From Acidimicrobiales bacterium (lineage in GTDB: Bacteria > Actinomycetota > Acidimicrobiia > Acidimicrobiales > Aldehydirespiratoraceae): DNA of 64,000 nt. The position numbers were made by a program, and so were the translations under genes. Below, piece after piece: positions 1 through 7,378 of the stretch. The notes under the pieces were generated by a model. It searched no databases and was not told the DNA's origin. It worked only from the letters and a program-made list of their open reading frames with translations. Where the stretch lies: NCBI GenBank assembly GCA_033344915.1, contig JAWPML010000001.1, positions 4,110,263 to 4,174,262 of the forward strand, read 5' to 3'. Each line of letters opens with the position of its first letter. The first letter of the stretch is position 1.

Positions 1-701
1 GCGTCGTCGCTGGCGGCCTCGAGTTCGGCGTGGGTCGTGCGCAGGTCGCTGCGAGCAGCGTCGAGGACCGGGCCGCCGACCCCGTCGTTGAAGCTCTGCG
101 GCGTGACCGCGAGGACCGCGTCGGCGACCCCGTCGTTCGCCGCGTTGGCCGCGTCGAGGTGGATGAGGGACTGGTCGCGGAGGGCCTGGGCCTCGCTGAT
201 GTCGACGCCGGCCGCTTCGGCCCGCTCGAGGGCTTCGTCCAGCTGGTCGATCACGTCACTGCCGGCCCGCACGGCCGCCTGGGACCGGTCGGCACCCACC
301 GTCAGATGGGTCTGGGGCAGGACGACGAGATACACGCGGTAGCCCGGGGCGACCGTGGCACAGAGGCGAATCACGGCCTGTGGTTCGTCCGCGGCCTCGA
401 CCTGGTTCTGCAGCACGGTCAGGCCGGTCTGCGTCGAGTCGATGATGCCGTCGATGGCGAGTTCGTGGGCCGGGGTGAGGGCCACGACGTGCTCGACGCG
501 GGCCTGTGCCCTCGCGAGATCGTCGAGGCGCTTGTCGATCGCCTCGTGGCAGGCCCTCTTGAGGTCCGGCAGCGAGTGCTCTGCGGACTCGGCGTCGGCT
601 TCCGGTTCGACGTCGTCCTGGGCCATCGCCGGATTGGCGAGACCGAGGGTCAGACAACCGACGAGCAGAGCGCCGGCGAGGGTGGGGAATCGGGACTTCA
701 T
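1..701 (-). CDS. Secreted protein of unknown function (C-terminus beyond window edge)
   Basis: The reading frame is open from an ATG at 701 down to base 1 and has no stop in the window, so about 233 N-terminal residues are seen. An AGGAG ribosome site lies 5-9 bases upstream of the ATG. The N-terminus is a clear Sec signal peptide (MKSR, then a hydrophobic run, then an AMA-QD cleavage site), followed by an acidic stretch and long alanine-, glutamate- and aspartate-rich helical sequence with two cysteines. I recognise no enzymatic motif. It follows the neighbouring lipoprotein gene in the same direction after a 51-base gap, so the two may be co-transcribed envelope proteins. Confidence 0.72.
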   Translation of the reverse strand, partial: MKSRFPTLAGALLVGCLTLGLANPAMAQDDVEPEADAESAEHSLPDLKRACHEAIDKRLDDLARAQARVEHVVALTPAHELAIDGIIDSTQTGLTVLQNQVEAADEPQAVIRLCATVAPGYRVYLVVLPQTHLTVGADRSQAAVRAGSDVIDQLDEALERAEAAGVDISEAQALRDQSLIHLDAANAANDGVADAVLAVTPQSFNDGVGGPVLDAARSDLRTTHAELEAASDD

Positions 702-752
702 GGTTTTCTCCTGTGTTTGGGAAGGGGTGGGCGGGGACCGGGGGGCGACACC

Positions 753-1232
753 TCAGCCGGACGCCTGGGCCTCGGCGTCGGCAGCGAGGTCGGATCCGAC
801 GCCGTCGATCTCGTCGTCGAGCCCGGCGAGCAGATCGTCGAGGGCGTCGAGCGCGTCCTGGGCCGCGGTGACGGCGGCATCGTCGACCGGATCGACTGGA
901 GGCACGGTGGTCGTGGGCACGGTGGTCGACGGCACGGTGGTCGTGGGCACGGTGGTCGACGGCACGGTGGTCGTGGGCACGGTGGTCGTGGGCACGGTGG
1001 TCGTGGGCATGGTGGTCGTGGGCACGGAGCTCGCGGGCGCGGTGGTCGACGGCACGGTCGTCGACGGCGGGACCGTCGAGGTCGTGGCGTCGACGGGCTG
1101 CTCCTCGATCTCGGCGGTGATCGCGGCCGTCGGGTCCGGCGTCGTGTCCGCCTCGTCGGCGGACGGGCCGCAGGCCGTCAGGGTGAGGGCGGCGAGGGCG
1201 AGGGCGGTGGCGGGGAGGTGGCGGGAGAACAT
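753..1232 (-). CDS. Putative lipoprotein with Thr/Val/Pro repeat linker
   Basis: A 159-residue protein with a lipoprotein signal (MFSRHLPATALALAALTLTAC, lipobox LTAC with Cys21). An acidic segment is followed by a long linker built on TTVPT/TTVPS pentapeptides and a short C-terminal domain rich in Asp, Ala and Leu that looks helical. Actinobacterial surface lipoproteins often use such Thr-Pro linkers to cross the cell wall. No enzymatic motif is visible, so a structural or binding role at the cell surface is only inference. Confidence 0.72.
   Translation of the reverse strand: MFSRHLPATALALAALTLTACGPSADEADTTPDPTAAITAEIEEQPVDATTSTVPPSTTVPSTTAPASSVPTTTMPTTTVPTTTVPTTTVPSTTVPTTTVPSTTVPTTTVPPVDPVDDAAVTAAQDALDALDDLLAGLDDEIDGVGSDLAADAEAQASG
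902..1021. repeat. Eight tandem 15-bp repeats coding TTVP[T/S]
   Basis: Eight 15-bp units of the form GGTCGTGGGCACGGT or GGTCGACGGCACGGT lie head to tail within the lipoprotein gene. The two versions differ by two bases, switching Thr to Ser in the linker. Such an array can expand or contract in whole codons without a frameshift. Confidence 0.85.
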
Positions 1233-1312
1233 GTTCCCGACAGTGGGCCCGCCGTGCGTGCAGCCGACGAGGAAGCTGTGAGGAAGCTGTGAGGGCGGCT
1301 CTTACCCGTCGC

Positions 1313-1828
1313 TTACCGAAGGCGCTGGATTTCCCACAACAGCTGCGATTCGCCGTGGATCAGGCGCGCCTCGACCTGGCGGAAGCCGAGCTTGTTCAGG
1401 ACGCGGGCGCTGGCGGTGTTCTCGGGGTCGGTGATGGCGTGGATCAGGTCGCCGGTGTAGCGCTCCCATGCGTCCGCCAGGATCACGTGGCCCGCCTCGG
1501 TGGCGAGTCCCTTGCCCCAGTGCCGCTTCGACAGCGTGAAGCCGAACTCGACCGGCGCGCCGTCGACATCGAACAGGTGCTGGAGACCGGCCTCGCCGAT
1601 CAGTCCGCCGGTCTCGGCATCGCGGATCGCCCACAGGCCCCAGCCCTCGGCCTTCCAGCAACGTTCGGCGGCCGCGAGGGCGGACTTGGTCTGATCACGG
1701 GTGCGCACGCCGCCGTCGACGTAGGCCATGACGTCCTCGTCGCCGTAGAGCGCCCCGACCTCGTCGAGGTCGTTGGCACTGAGCGGCAGGAGAATCGTCC
1801 GTTCGGTTCGCAGCGGTGATGCGCTCAC
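1313..1828 (-). CDS. GNAT family N-acetyltransferase (RimJ/RimL type)
   Basis: A 171-residue protein with the typical layout of the RimJ/RimL branch of GNAT. It starts with LRTERTILLPLSANDLDEV, has a central GLIGEAGL strand, an acetyl-CoA loop of the type KRHWGKGLATEAG (about residues 101-113), and ends with the NTASARVLNKLGF signature. These proteins transfer an acetyl group from acetyl-CoA to an amine on a protein N-terminus or small molecule; the substrate cannot be read here. It is divergent from the downstream dioxygenase gene with about 50 bases between the two starts. Confidence 0.9.
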   Translation of the reverse strand: MSASPLRTERTILLPLSANDLDEVGALYGDEDVMAYVDGGVRTRDQTKSALAAAERCWKAEGWGLWAIRDAETGGLIGEAGLQHLFDVDGAPVEFGFTLSKRHWGKGLATEAGHVILADAWERYTGDLIHAITDPENTASARVLNKLGFRQVEARLIHGESQLLWEIQRLR

Positions 1829-1881
1829 CCCCCGATCGTGTCACTCTGGAGCGCGAAAGGGGAGCGCAATGGGCAGGTCTC

Positions 1882-2694
1882 GTGGGAATTGAGTGTCAGC
1901 CGGTCACCGGCACCCTCGGCGCGGAGGTCACCGGCGTCGACATGGCGAACCCGACCGACACGATGATCGACGAGTTGAAGAAGGCGTGGCTCGACCACAA
2001 GGTCCTCATCGTGCGCGACCAGCACATCACGACCGAGGAACACATCGCGTTCGGACGCCGTTTCGGTGAACTCGAGATCCACCCGTTCGCGACGGGTCGC
2101 AAGGACCATCCCGAGATCGTCAAGATCAAGTCCACCCCCGAGAGCCGCTACGCCGCGTCCAACTGGCACTCGGACGTGACCTGGCGTCAGGAGCCCTCGA
2201 TGGGGTCGATCCTGCGCGGGGTCGTCATCCCGCCCGTCGGAGGCGACACGACGTTCGCCGACGCGGCCGCCGCCTATCGCCGCCTGCCCGAGGACGTCCG
2301 CGAGGAGGTCGACGACCTGTTCGCCATCCACGACTTCAGCAACACGTTCGGCCGGCGCATGTCACCGGAGGACCGGGCCGCGAAGCAGAAGGAGTTCCCG
2401 CCCGCTCGCCATCCCGTCATCCGCACCCACCCGGACACCGGTGAGCGCTCGATCTACACCAACCGTTCGTTCGTGTCGCACATCGAGGGGGTCTCCGAGG
2501 AACGAAGCCGTGAGCTCCTCGACATCCTCGAGCGGGCGATCATGAACCCGAGCGTGCAGATGCGGGTTCGCTGGGAGGTCGACACCTTCGTGTTCTGGGA
2601 CAATCGGGCGGTCCAGCATCACGCGGCCAACGACTTCTGGCCGGAGGTCCGCCACGTCGAGCGGGTCACGATCGTGGGCGACAAGCCCTTCTAG
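1882..2694 (+). CDS. TauD/TfdA-family Fe(II)/2-oxoglutarate dioxygenase, copy 1
   Basis: Members of this family hydroxylate or cleave small substrates using Fe(II), O2 and 2-oxoglutarate. The protein has the facial triad as WHSD (first His and Asp) and a C-terminal His in NRAVQHHAAND, with the 2-oxoglutarate-binding Arg in HVERVTIVGD. The frame is open from GTG 1816, but that would overlap the divergent GNAT start. I place the start at GTG 1882, preceded by GGGCAGG, because MGIECQPVTGTLGAEV then matches the N-terminus of the following paralogue. About 270 residues is normal for TauD. It is 9 bases from the second copy. Confidence 0.88.
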   Translation: MGIECQPVTGTLGAEVTGVDMANPTDTMIDELKKAWLDHKVLIVRDQHITTEEHIAFGRRFGELEIHPFATGRKDHPEIVKIKSTPESRYAASNWHSDVTWRQEPSMGSILRGVVIPPVGGDTTFADAAAAYRRLPEDVREEVDDLFAIHDFSNTFGRRMSPEDRAAKQKEFPPARHPVIRTHPDTGERSIYTNRSFVSHIEGVSEERSRELLDILERAIMNPSVQMRVRWEVDTFVFWDNRAVQHHAANDFWPEVRHVERVTIVGDKPF

Positions 2695-2703
2695 GAGCAG
2701 GCC

Positions 2704-3522
2704 ATGACTCTCGAGATCACCCAACTGAACGGCTTCTTCGGCGCCGAGGTCGGCGGCGTCGACATGGCCGATGTGGACGATGCGACCCGTGACGAGCTGC
2801 GCAAGGCGTGGCTCGACCACAAGGTGCTCGTCCTGCGCGATCAACCCATCTCGATCGAGGAGCACATCGCGTTCGGGCGTCTGTTCGGCGACCTCGAGGT
2901 TCATCCGTTCACCGAGGGCATCGAGGGGTACCCCGAGATCGTGAAGCTCGAGGCCGGGGGCGACTCGGGGAAGACCTTCGTCGCCGCCGGCTGGCACTCC
3001 GACGTGACCTGGCGGGCCGAACCGTCGATGGGATCGATCCTGCGGGGCCGCATCGTGCCCGATGTGGGCGGCGACACCTGTTTCGCCGACGCGACGGCCG
3101 CCTACGACCGATTGCCCGACGACATCAAGGAGGTCGTCGACGACGCGTTCGCGATCCACGACTACGCCCGGGTGTTCGCCAGCCGGGTCGATCCGGCCGA
3201 GGTCGACGAGGTGCGGGCGAAGTACCCGCCCCAGCGCCATCCGGTCATCCGCACCCACCCCGAGACCGGTGCGCGCGGCATCTACACGAACATCGGGTTC
3301 ACGTCCCACATCGAGGACATGGAGCCCGACGAGTCGCGTCGGATCCTGCGCCGTCTCGAACGGGCGATGATGGATCCCTCGATCCAGATCAGGGTGAGCT
3401 GGCGGCCCGACACGTTCGTGATGTGGGACAACCGGGCGGTTCAGCACGCTGCGACCGCCGACTTCTTCCCCGCTCACCGGGTGATGGAGCGGGTGACCGT
3501 CATCGGCGACCGGCCCTTCTGA
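2704..3522 (+). CDS. TauD/TfdA-family Fe(II)/2-oxoglutarate dioxygenase, copy 2
   Basis: A 272-residue paralogue of the upstream gene, alike along its whole length. It has an N-terminal FGAEVGGVDM, the WHSDVTW motif, the long RHPVIRTHPETG segment, a distal His in NRAVQHAATADF and a C-terminal Arg in RVTVIGD. An intact triad suggests an active enzyme. Two such genes in tandem, directly followed by a P450, suggest successive oxidations of one substrate or a duplication with divergence. Substrates of the family include taurine, alkyl sulfates, phenoxyacetates and carnitine-like amines; none can be assigned here. Confidence 0.9.
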   Translation: MTLEITQLNGFFGAEVGGVDMADVDDATRDELRKAWLDHKVLVLRDQPISIEEHIAFGRLFGDLEVHPFTEGIEGYPEIVKLEAGGDSGKTFVAAGWHSDVTWRAEPSMGSILRGRIVPDVGGDTCFADATAAYDRLPDDIKEVVDDAFAIHDYARVFASRVDPAEVDEVRAKYPPQRHPVIRTHPETGARGIYTNIGFTSHIEDMEPDESRRILRRLERAMMDPSIQIRVSWRPDTFVMWDNRAVQHAATADFFPAHRVMERVTVIGDRPF

Positions 3523-3532
3523 GCATCGCTCG

Positions 3533-4798
3533 ATGATCCGGCCGATGCCGCCGCGCGGGCGGGCGCGGCTGCCGTGGGACGCCGCGGTTCCCGATCCGGT
3601 GGCGGCGATCGCCGCGGATCGGGCGGACCTCGGCGACACGTTCGCGATCGAGTCCGGCGCCATGACGTACCTGTTCGTCTTCTCGCCGGACGGCGTGCGC
3701 GCGTTCTACGACCTGCCCGAGACGGCGGCGAGCAAGGGCATCGCCGACATGCGGATGCTCGGGCGCAAGGTGCCCGCGGACCTCTTCTTCGATCGCCGAA
3801 CCATCCCGCACGACATGTTCACCCGCGATCTGGCGGACGCCTACCTCGGTCAGGTCGCGTGGGCGCTCGACACGGAGGTCGGGATGCTGGGCGATGCCGG
3901 CGAGGTGGACGTGTTCGACCTCACCCGCCGGCTCGGCCACCGGTTCGGTCTTGCCAGCTGGGGCGGCCCCGGGGCGGCGGCGGGGGCGACGTTCGCCGCG
4001 CTCGTCGACGCGCTCGACCGGCTCGATGCGTCGGCCGCCTTCGTCACCCCCGAGCTGGCGGCGGAGATCGCGGCCAACGACCACGCCGACGAACGAGCGG
4101 CGCTGGACGAGATCGCCGAGCTCTACGGGGGAATCGTCGAAGTCCACGTGGCGGATCCGCGGCCCGGCATGTTCGCGACGATCGTGGATCGCTGGGCAGG
4201 CGCGCCCCAACGGGTCCGTGGCATCGCGCATGACGTGGCGCTGGTGCACCTCGGCTCGATGTCAAACCTCTTCGCTGCCGTGGGCTGGTCCATCGTGCAT
4301 CTCGTGCAACGCCCCGCGATCGCCGCCGCGGTGGCGGGTGGTGACCGGGCGCGGGCCGAGCGCTGTGCCCTGGAGTCGACCCGGCTCGCGCAACGCTCGA
4401 TCATGTTGCGGGAGGTGCTGACCCCGACCGAGATCGACGTCGACGGCATCACGTACTCGCTGGATCCCGGCGCGACCGTCGCCACGCTGCTCCCGCTGAC
4501 CAACACGTCCGCCGCGCCGGGGCTCGACCGTTACGACCCCGAGCGCTGGAACGGCCGTCGCCTGGGCGAGCACGCCGATCTGGCCGCGCGCGAGCTCGTC
4601 ACCGTGTTCGGCCACGGCTCCCACACGTGTCCGGCGCAGCCGTTCTCGCCGCGGGTGATGGTGGACACCCTGGTGCGCCTGTTCGCCGAGTTCGAGTTGA
4701 CGCTGGTCGATCCCGACCCGCGACCGCGACGGGGGCAGATCGGCGGCGTCGCCCGGAGCGAGGCCCCGTGTCGGGTGGCCTATCGTTCCCGTCCATGA
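3533..4798 (+). CDS. Cytochrome P450 with atypical I-helix
   Basis: A 421-residue P450. The heme loop is FGHGSHTC (Cys at about residue 366), followed by AQPFSPRVMVDTL, and the K-helix ExxR is ESTR near residue 280. The I-helix where most P450s carry [AG]Gx[DE]T reads LGSMSNLFAAVGW and lacks the acid-Thr pair. In this respect it recalls CYP7/CYP8-type enzymes, whose helix has an Asn and an AxxW ending. It lies 10 bases after the second dioxygenase and overlaps the sulfurtransferase start by ATGA, so the four genes look like one operon. The substrate is unknown. Confidence 0.86.
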   Translation: MIRPMPPRGRARLPWDAAVPDPVAAIAADRADLGDTFAIESGAMTYLFVFSPDGVRAFYDLPETAASKGIADMRMLGRKVPADLFFDRRTIPHDMFTRDLADAYLGQVAWALDTEVGMLGDAGEVDVFDLTRRLGHRFGLASWGGPGAAAGATFAALVDALDRLDASAAFVTPELAAEIAANDHADERAALDEIAELYGGIVEVHVADPRPGMFATIVDRWAGAPQRVRGIAHDVALVHLGSMSNLFAAVGWSIVHLVQRPAIAAAVAGGDRARAERCALESTRLAQRSIMLREVLTPTEIDVDGITYSLDPGATVATLLPLTNTSAAPGLDRYDPERWNGRRLGEHADLAARELVTVFGHGSHTCPAQPFSPRVMVDTLVRLFAEFELTLVDPDPRPRRGQIGGVARSEAPCRVAYRSRP

Positions 4799-5625
4799 CC
4801 TTCGGACCCCTCGTCACTGCGGACTGGCTCGCCGAGCATCTCGAGGACGAGGACCTCGCCGTCATCGATGTGCGCTGGTCCGTCGCCGACGGACCCAAGC
4901 GGGCGGATTACGAGGCGGGCCACATCCCCGGCGCCCGGTTCGCCGATCTGGACGTCGACCTCTCCTCGTCGCCCTCACCGGAGACCGGCCGCCATCCGCT
5001 GCCGGCGCCGATCGCCTTCGCCGAGGCGATCGGACGTCTTGGCGTGGGCGACATCACGAAGGTCGTGGTCTACGACGACGCCGGCGGCATGATCGCAGCG
5101 CGGCTCTGGTGGATGCTCGACATCATCGGCCGCGACGTCGCCGTGCTCGACGGCGGCATCGATGCCTGGACCGGCACGCTCTCGACGGCAAAGGTCGCGC
5201 CCAGTGCCGCCACGTTCACCCCCCGGCCCTGGCCGGTCGACCACCGGATCGCGATCGACGCGCTCGAGTCCGTGCTCGGCCCGGACACCGTGGTGCTCGA
5301 TGCCCGGTCGCCGGACCGCTACGCCCACGGTGCCGAGATCGACCCCCGCCCCGGCCACGTGCCCGGGGCGTTGAGCGCGCCCGCCACCGACAATCTCGAC
5401 GGCGATGGTCGCTGGAAGTCGCCCCGTCGGCTCCGCCTGCACTACGAGGAGATCGGGGCCGACGGCGACAACGTGATCGCCTACTGCGGCAGCGGCGTCA
5501 CCGCGTGCGCCGACCTGCTCGGTCGTCGTCTCGCGGACCTGCCCCCGGCTCGGCTCTACGTGGGCTCCTGGTCACAATGGGGGAGTGACCCCGACCGGCC
5601 GGCGACGGAGGGGCCCCGGCCCTAG
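4795..5625 (+). CDS. Sulfurtransferase (thiosulfate / 3-mercaptopyruvate type), two rhodanese domains
   Basis: A 276-residue tandem rhodanese. The N-terminal domain has VIDVRW and YEAGHIPGARFADLDVDLS. The C-terminal domain carries the active-site loop YCGSGVTACADLL with catalytic Cys near residue 231; the CGSGVTA form is usual in 3-mercaptopyruvate sulfurtransferases. The frame is open further upstream inside the P450 gene, but the ATG at 4795 overlaps the P450 stop (ATGA) and gives the family's N-terminus. The 3' end overlaps the convergent antiporter gene by 54 bases. Confidence 0.9.
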   Translation: MTFGPLVTADWLAEHLEDEDLAVIDVRWSVADGPKRADYEAGHIPGARFADLDVDLSSSPSPETGRHPLPAPIAFAEAIGRLGVGDITKVVVYDDAGGMIAARLWWMLDIIGRDVAVLDGGIDAWTGTLSTAKVAPSAATFTPRPWPVDHRIAIDALESVLGPDTVVLDARSPDRYAHGAEIDPRPGHVPGALSAPATDNLDGDGRWKSPRRLRLHYEEIGADGDNVIAYCGSGVTACADLLGRRLADLPPARLYVGSWSQWGSDPDRPATEGPRP

Positions 5626-6783
5626 ACCGGCGAGCCTGTCGGCATAGCGCGTGATCAGCGGGGCGAGGACCGCGGTGATGAGCACGTAGGCGGCTGCCAG
5701 CGTGCCGAGATCCTCGCCGTCCGCCAGACCTGCGCCGAGCGACGCGATCACGATCGAGAACTCGCCGCGGGCGATGAGGATGGTGCCCGCCCGCAGCCGA
5801 GCGGGGGCACCGACGCCGAGTCGGGCGGCGGCGTACCAACCGGTCGTCGTCTTGGTGACGATGCCGATGGCGGCGAGAAGGATCGCCGGCACCGCCACGG
5901 CGGGCAGGTCGGCGGGATCGATGCCGAAGCTGAAGAAGAGGAAGAACGTGCCTGCGAAGAGATCCCGCAACGGGCTGACGAGGCGCAGGGCCCGTTCCTC
6001 GACGGGACCGGACAGGGCGAGTCCGGTGAGGAACGCCCCGACGGCGCCGGACACCTCGAAGGACTGGGCGATCCCGGCGACGACGAGGGTGAGACCGAAG
6101 ACCGCGAGGAGCAGCGACTCGTCGGAGTCGGTCAGGATCAGCCGGCTCACCTGCGTCCCGAACCGGAGGGCGATCCACAGGATGAGGAGCACGATCGCGA
6201 CGGCGATCGCGACGGTCGTCGTGGTCTCCGCGAGGGAACCGCCCACGATCAACGCAGCGACGATCGGGAGATAGAGGGCCATCGCGAGGTCCTCGATGAC
6301 GAGCAGGTTGAGGACGCTGGGCGTTTCGCGGAAGCCGAGACGACCCAGGTCGCCGAGCGTCTTGGAGATGATGCCGGAGGACGAGATCCAGGTCACGCCG
6401 CCGAGCAGAACCGCAGGCAGGACGTCCCAGCCGAGGATCAGCCCCGCGGCCACGCCGGGACCGGCATTGAGGACCATGTCGGCCAGCCCGGGCGGAATGC
6501 CCGTGCGCAGGCCGCTGCGGAGCTCGGCGTCGGAGTACTCGAGGCCGAGGGTGAAGAGCAGGAGGAGCACACCGATCTCAGCGGCGAGGGATGCGAAGTC
6601 CGCGCTCACGTCGATCTCGGCGATGCCGCCCTCGCCGAACGCCAGACCCGCGAGCAGGTACAGCGGAACGGCCGTCATCCCGAGGCGGTGGGCGATCCGG
6701 CTGAGCGCGGCAAGGCCGAGCGCCAGCGCGCCCACCTCGAGAAAGGCGTTCGCAGCTTCCGCGCTGCCGGCCGCGACGAGCAT
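5572..6783 (-). CDS. khtU: CPA2-family cation/proton antiporter, KhtU-like
   Basis: A 403-residue, very hydrophobic protein with about 12 predicted membrane helices. It has features of the Kef/CPA2 exchangers: GLAFGEGG, LLLLFTLGLEYSDAEL in an early helix, and a later GEFSIVIASLGA segment. No TrkA-N domain is attached at the C-terminus. Instead, a separate TrkA-C-like protein is encoded 4 bases upstream, the arrangement of KhtT-KhtU in Bacillus. It probably exports K+ or Na+ in exchange for protons across the inner membrane. The symbol is by analogy of gene pair and architecture. Confidence 0.85.
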   Translation of the reverse strand: MLVAAGSAEAANAFLEVGALALGLAALSRIAHRLGMTAVPLYLLAGLAFGEGGIAEIDVSADFASLAAEIGVLLLLFTLGLEYSDAELRSGLRTGIPPGLADMVLNAGPGVAAGLILGWDVLPAVLLGGVTWISSSGIISKTLGDLGRLGFRETPSVLNLLVIEDLAMALYLPIVAALIVGGSLAETTTTVAIAVAIVLLILWIALRFGTQVSRLILTDSDESLLLAVFGLTLVVAGIAQSFEVSGAVGAFLTGLALSGPVEERALRLVSPLRDLFAGTFFLFFSFGIDPADLPAVAVPAILLAAIGIVTKTTTGWYAAARLGVGAPARLRAGTILIARGEFSIVIASLGAGLADGEDLGTLAAAYVLITAVLAPLITRYADRLAGLGPGPLRRRPVGVTPPL

Positions 6784-6787
6784 CGCG

Positions 6788-7267
6788 CTACGCGCCGAGC
6801 AATGTTCGGAGTTCGTCGAGCGAGTCGGCCGATCCCACGGCGACGATCAGGTCGCCGGCCTCCAGGACGAAGTCGGCTTCCGGCGACGGCATCGGTTCGC
6901 CGTCGCGCAGTACCGCCACCATGCTCGCCCCGGTGCGGGTGCGGTACTCGCCGCTGCCGATCGTCGTGCCGTCTCGGGCCCCGTTCTCGTCGACCCGGAT
7001 CCAGGCGATCGACTGTCCTTCGATCTCGTGCTGGGCTTCCTGGACCTCTTCGACCACCTGGGTCGCACCGAGCAGCTCCGACAGCGTCCGCGTGTCGTCG
7101 TGGCTCAGCTCCACACTCGAACAGGTGTCGTTGTCGCCCTGATCGTAGATGAGGATCTCGCGGTGACCGTCGTGGTGGACGAGGACGCCGACCTGTCGGC
7201 CCGCATCCGTCCGGAACTCGTGGCGGACACCGACGCCGGGCAGCTTCACTTCTGACACGTCTCGCAT
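6788..7267 (-). CDS. khtT: TrkA-C (RCK_C) regulatory subunit of the antiporter, KhtT-like
   Basis: A 159-residue cytosolic protein. The N-terminal half begins with KLPGVGVRHEF and a short beta-rich segment as in KhtT. The C-terminal half is a TrkA-C domain (about residues 75-159) with TIGSGEYRTRTGASMVAVLRDG and FVLEAGDLIVAVGSADSLDEL. In KhtT this domain binds nucleotides such as c-di-AMP and gates the antiporter; that is family knowledge and the ligand here is unproven. It lies four bases before the antiporter gene, so they are surely co-transcribed. Confidence 0.85.
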   Translation of the reverse strand: MRDVSEVKLPGVGVRHEFRTDAGRQVGVLVHHDGHREILIYDQGDNDTCSSVELSHDDTRTLSELLGATQVVEEVQEAQHEIEGQSIAWIRVDENGARDGTTIGSGEYRTRTGASMVAVLRDGEPMPSPEADFVLEAGDLIVAVGSADSLDELRTLLGA

Positions 7268-7322
7268 GTCGCCATTCTCGCGGACCGTCGCCCGGATCGT
7301 GCACCTGCGGCGTCCAAACCGC

Positions 7323-7361
7323 TTGACGGACGTCTCCCCGCCTTGTGAAATGAATCACAAG
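7323..7361 (+). promoter_or_regulatory. Promoter region with perfect CRP/GlxR-like palindrome upstream of ndh
   Basis: Bases 7342-7361 form a perfect inverted repeat CTTGTGA-AATGAA-TCACAAG, containing TGTGA-N6-TCACA, the exact half-sites of CRP-family (CRP, GlxR) operators. A TTGACG element (7323-7328) lies about 18-20 bases upstream of an AT-richer stretch inside the palindrome, so bound protein would cover the likely -10 region. The AGGAGGG ribosome site follows at 7363. Binding by a CRP-type regulator, probably repressing, is inference. Confidence 0.6.
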
Positions 7362-7378
7362 CAGGAGGGAGCGCACGA

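Noticed and set aside
902-1021. Short regular repeats as a CRISPR array
   Set aside because: Units are 15 bp without spacers and code a Thr/Val/Pro linker; no cas genes are near.
30-1292. A 420-codon open frame on the + strand across the first 1.3 kb
   Set aside because: Its Gly/Arg-rich low-complexity sequence is the reverse-strand shadow of the secreted protein and the lipoprotein repeats, which have signal peptides and ribosome sites.
2362-3663. A 433-codon open frame on the - strand opposite the dioxygenases
   Set aside because: Lies opposite conserved TauD sequence with intact catalytic motifs on the + strand; no family features in its own translation.
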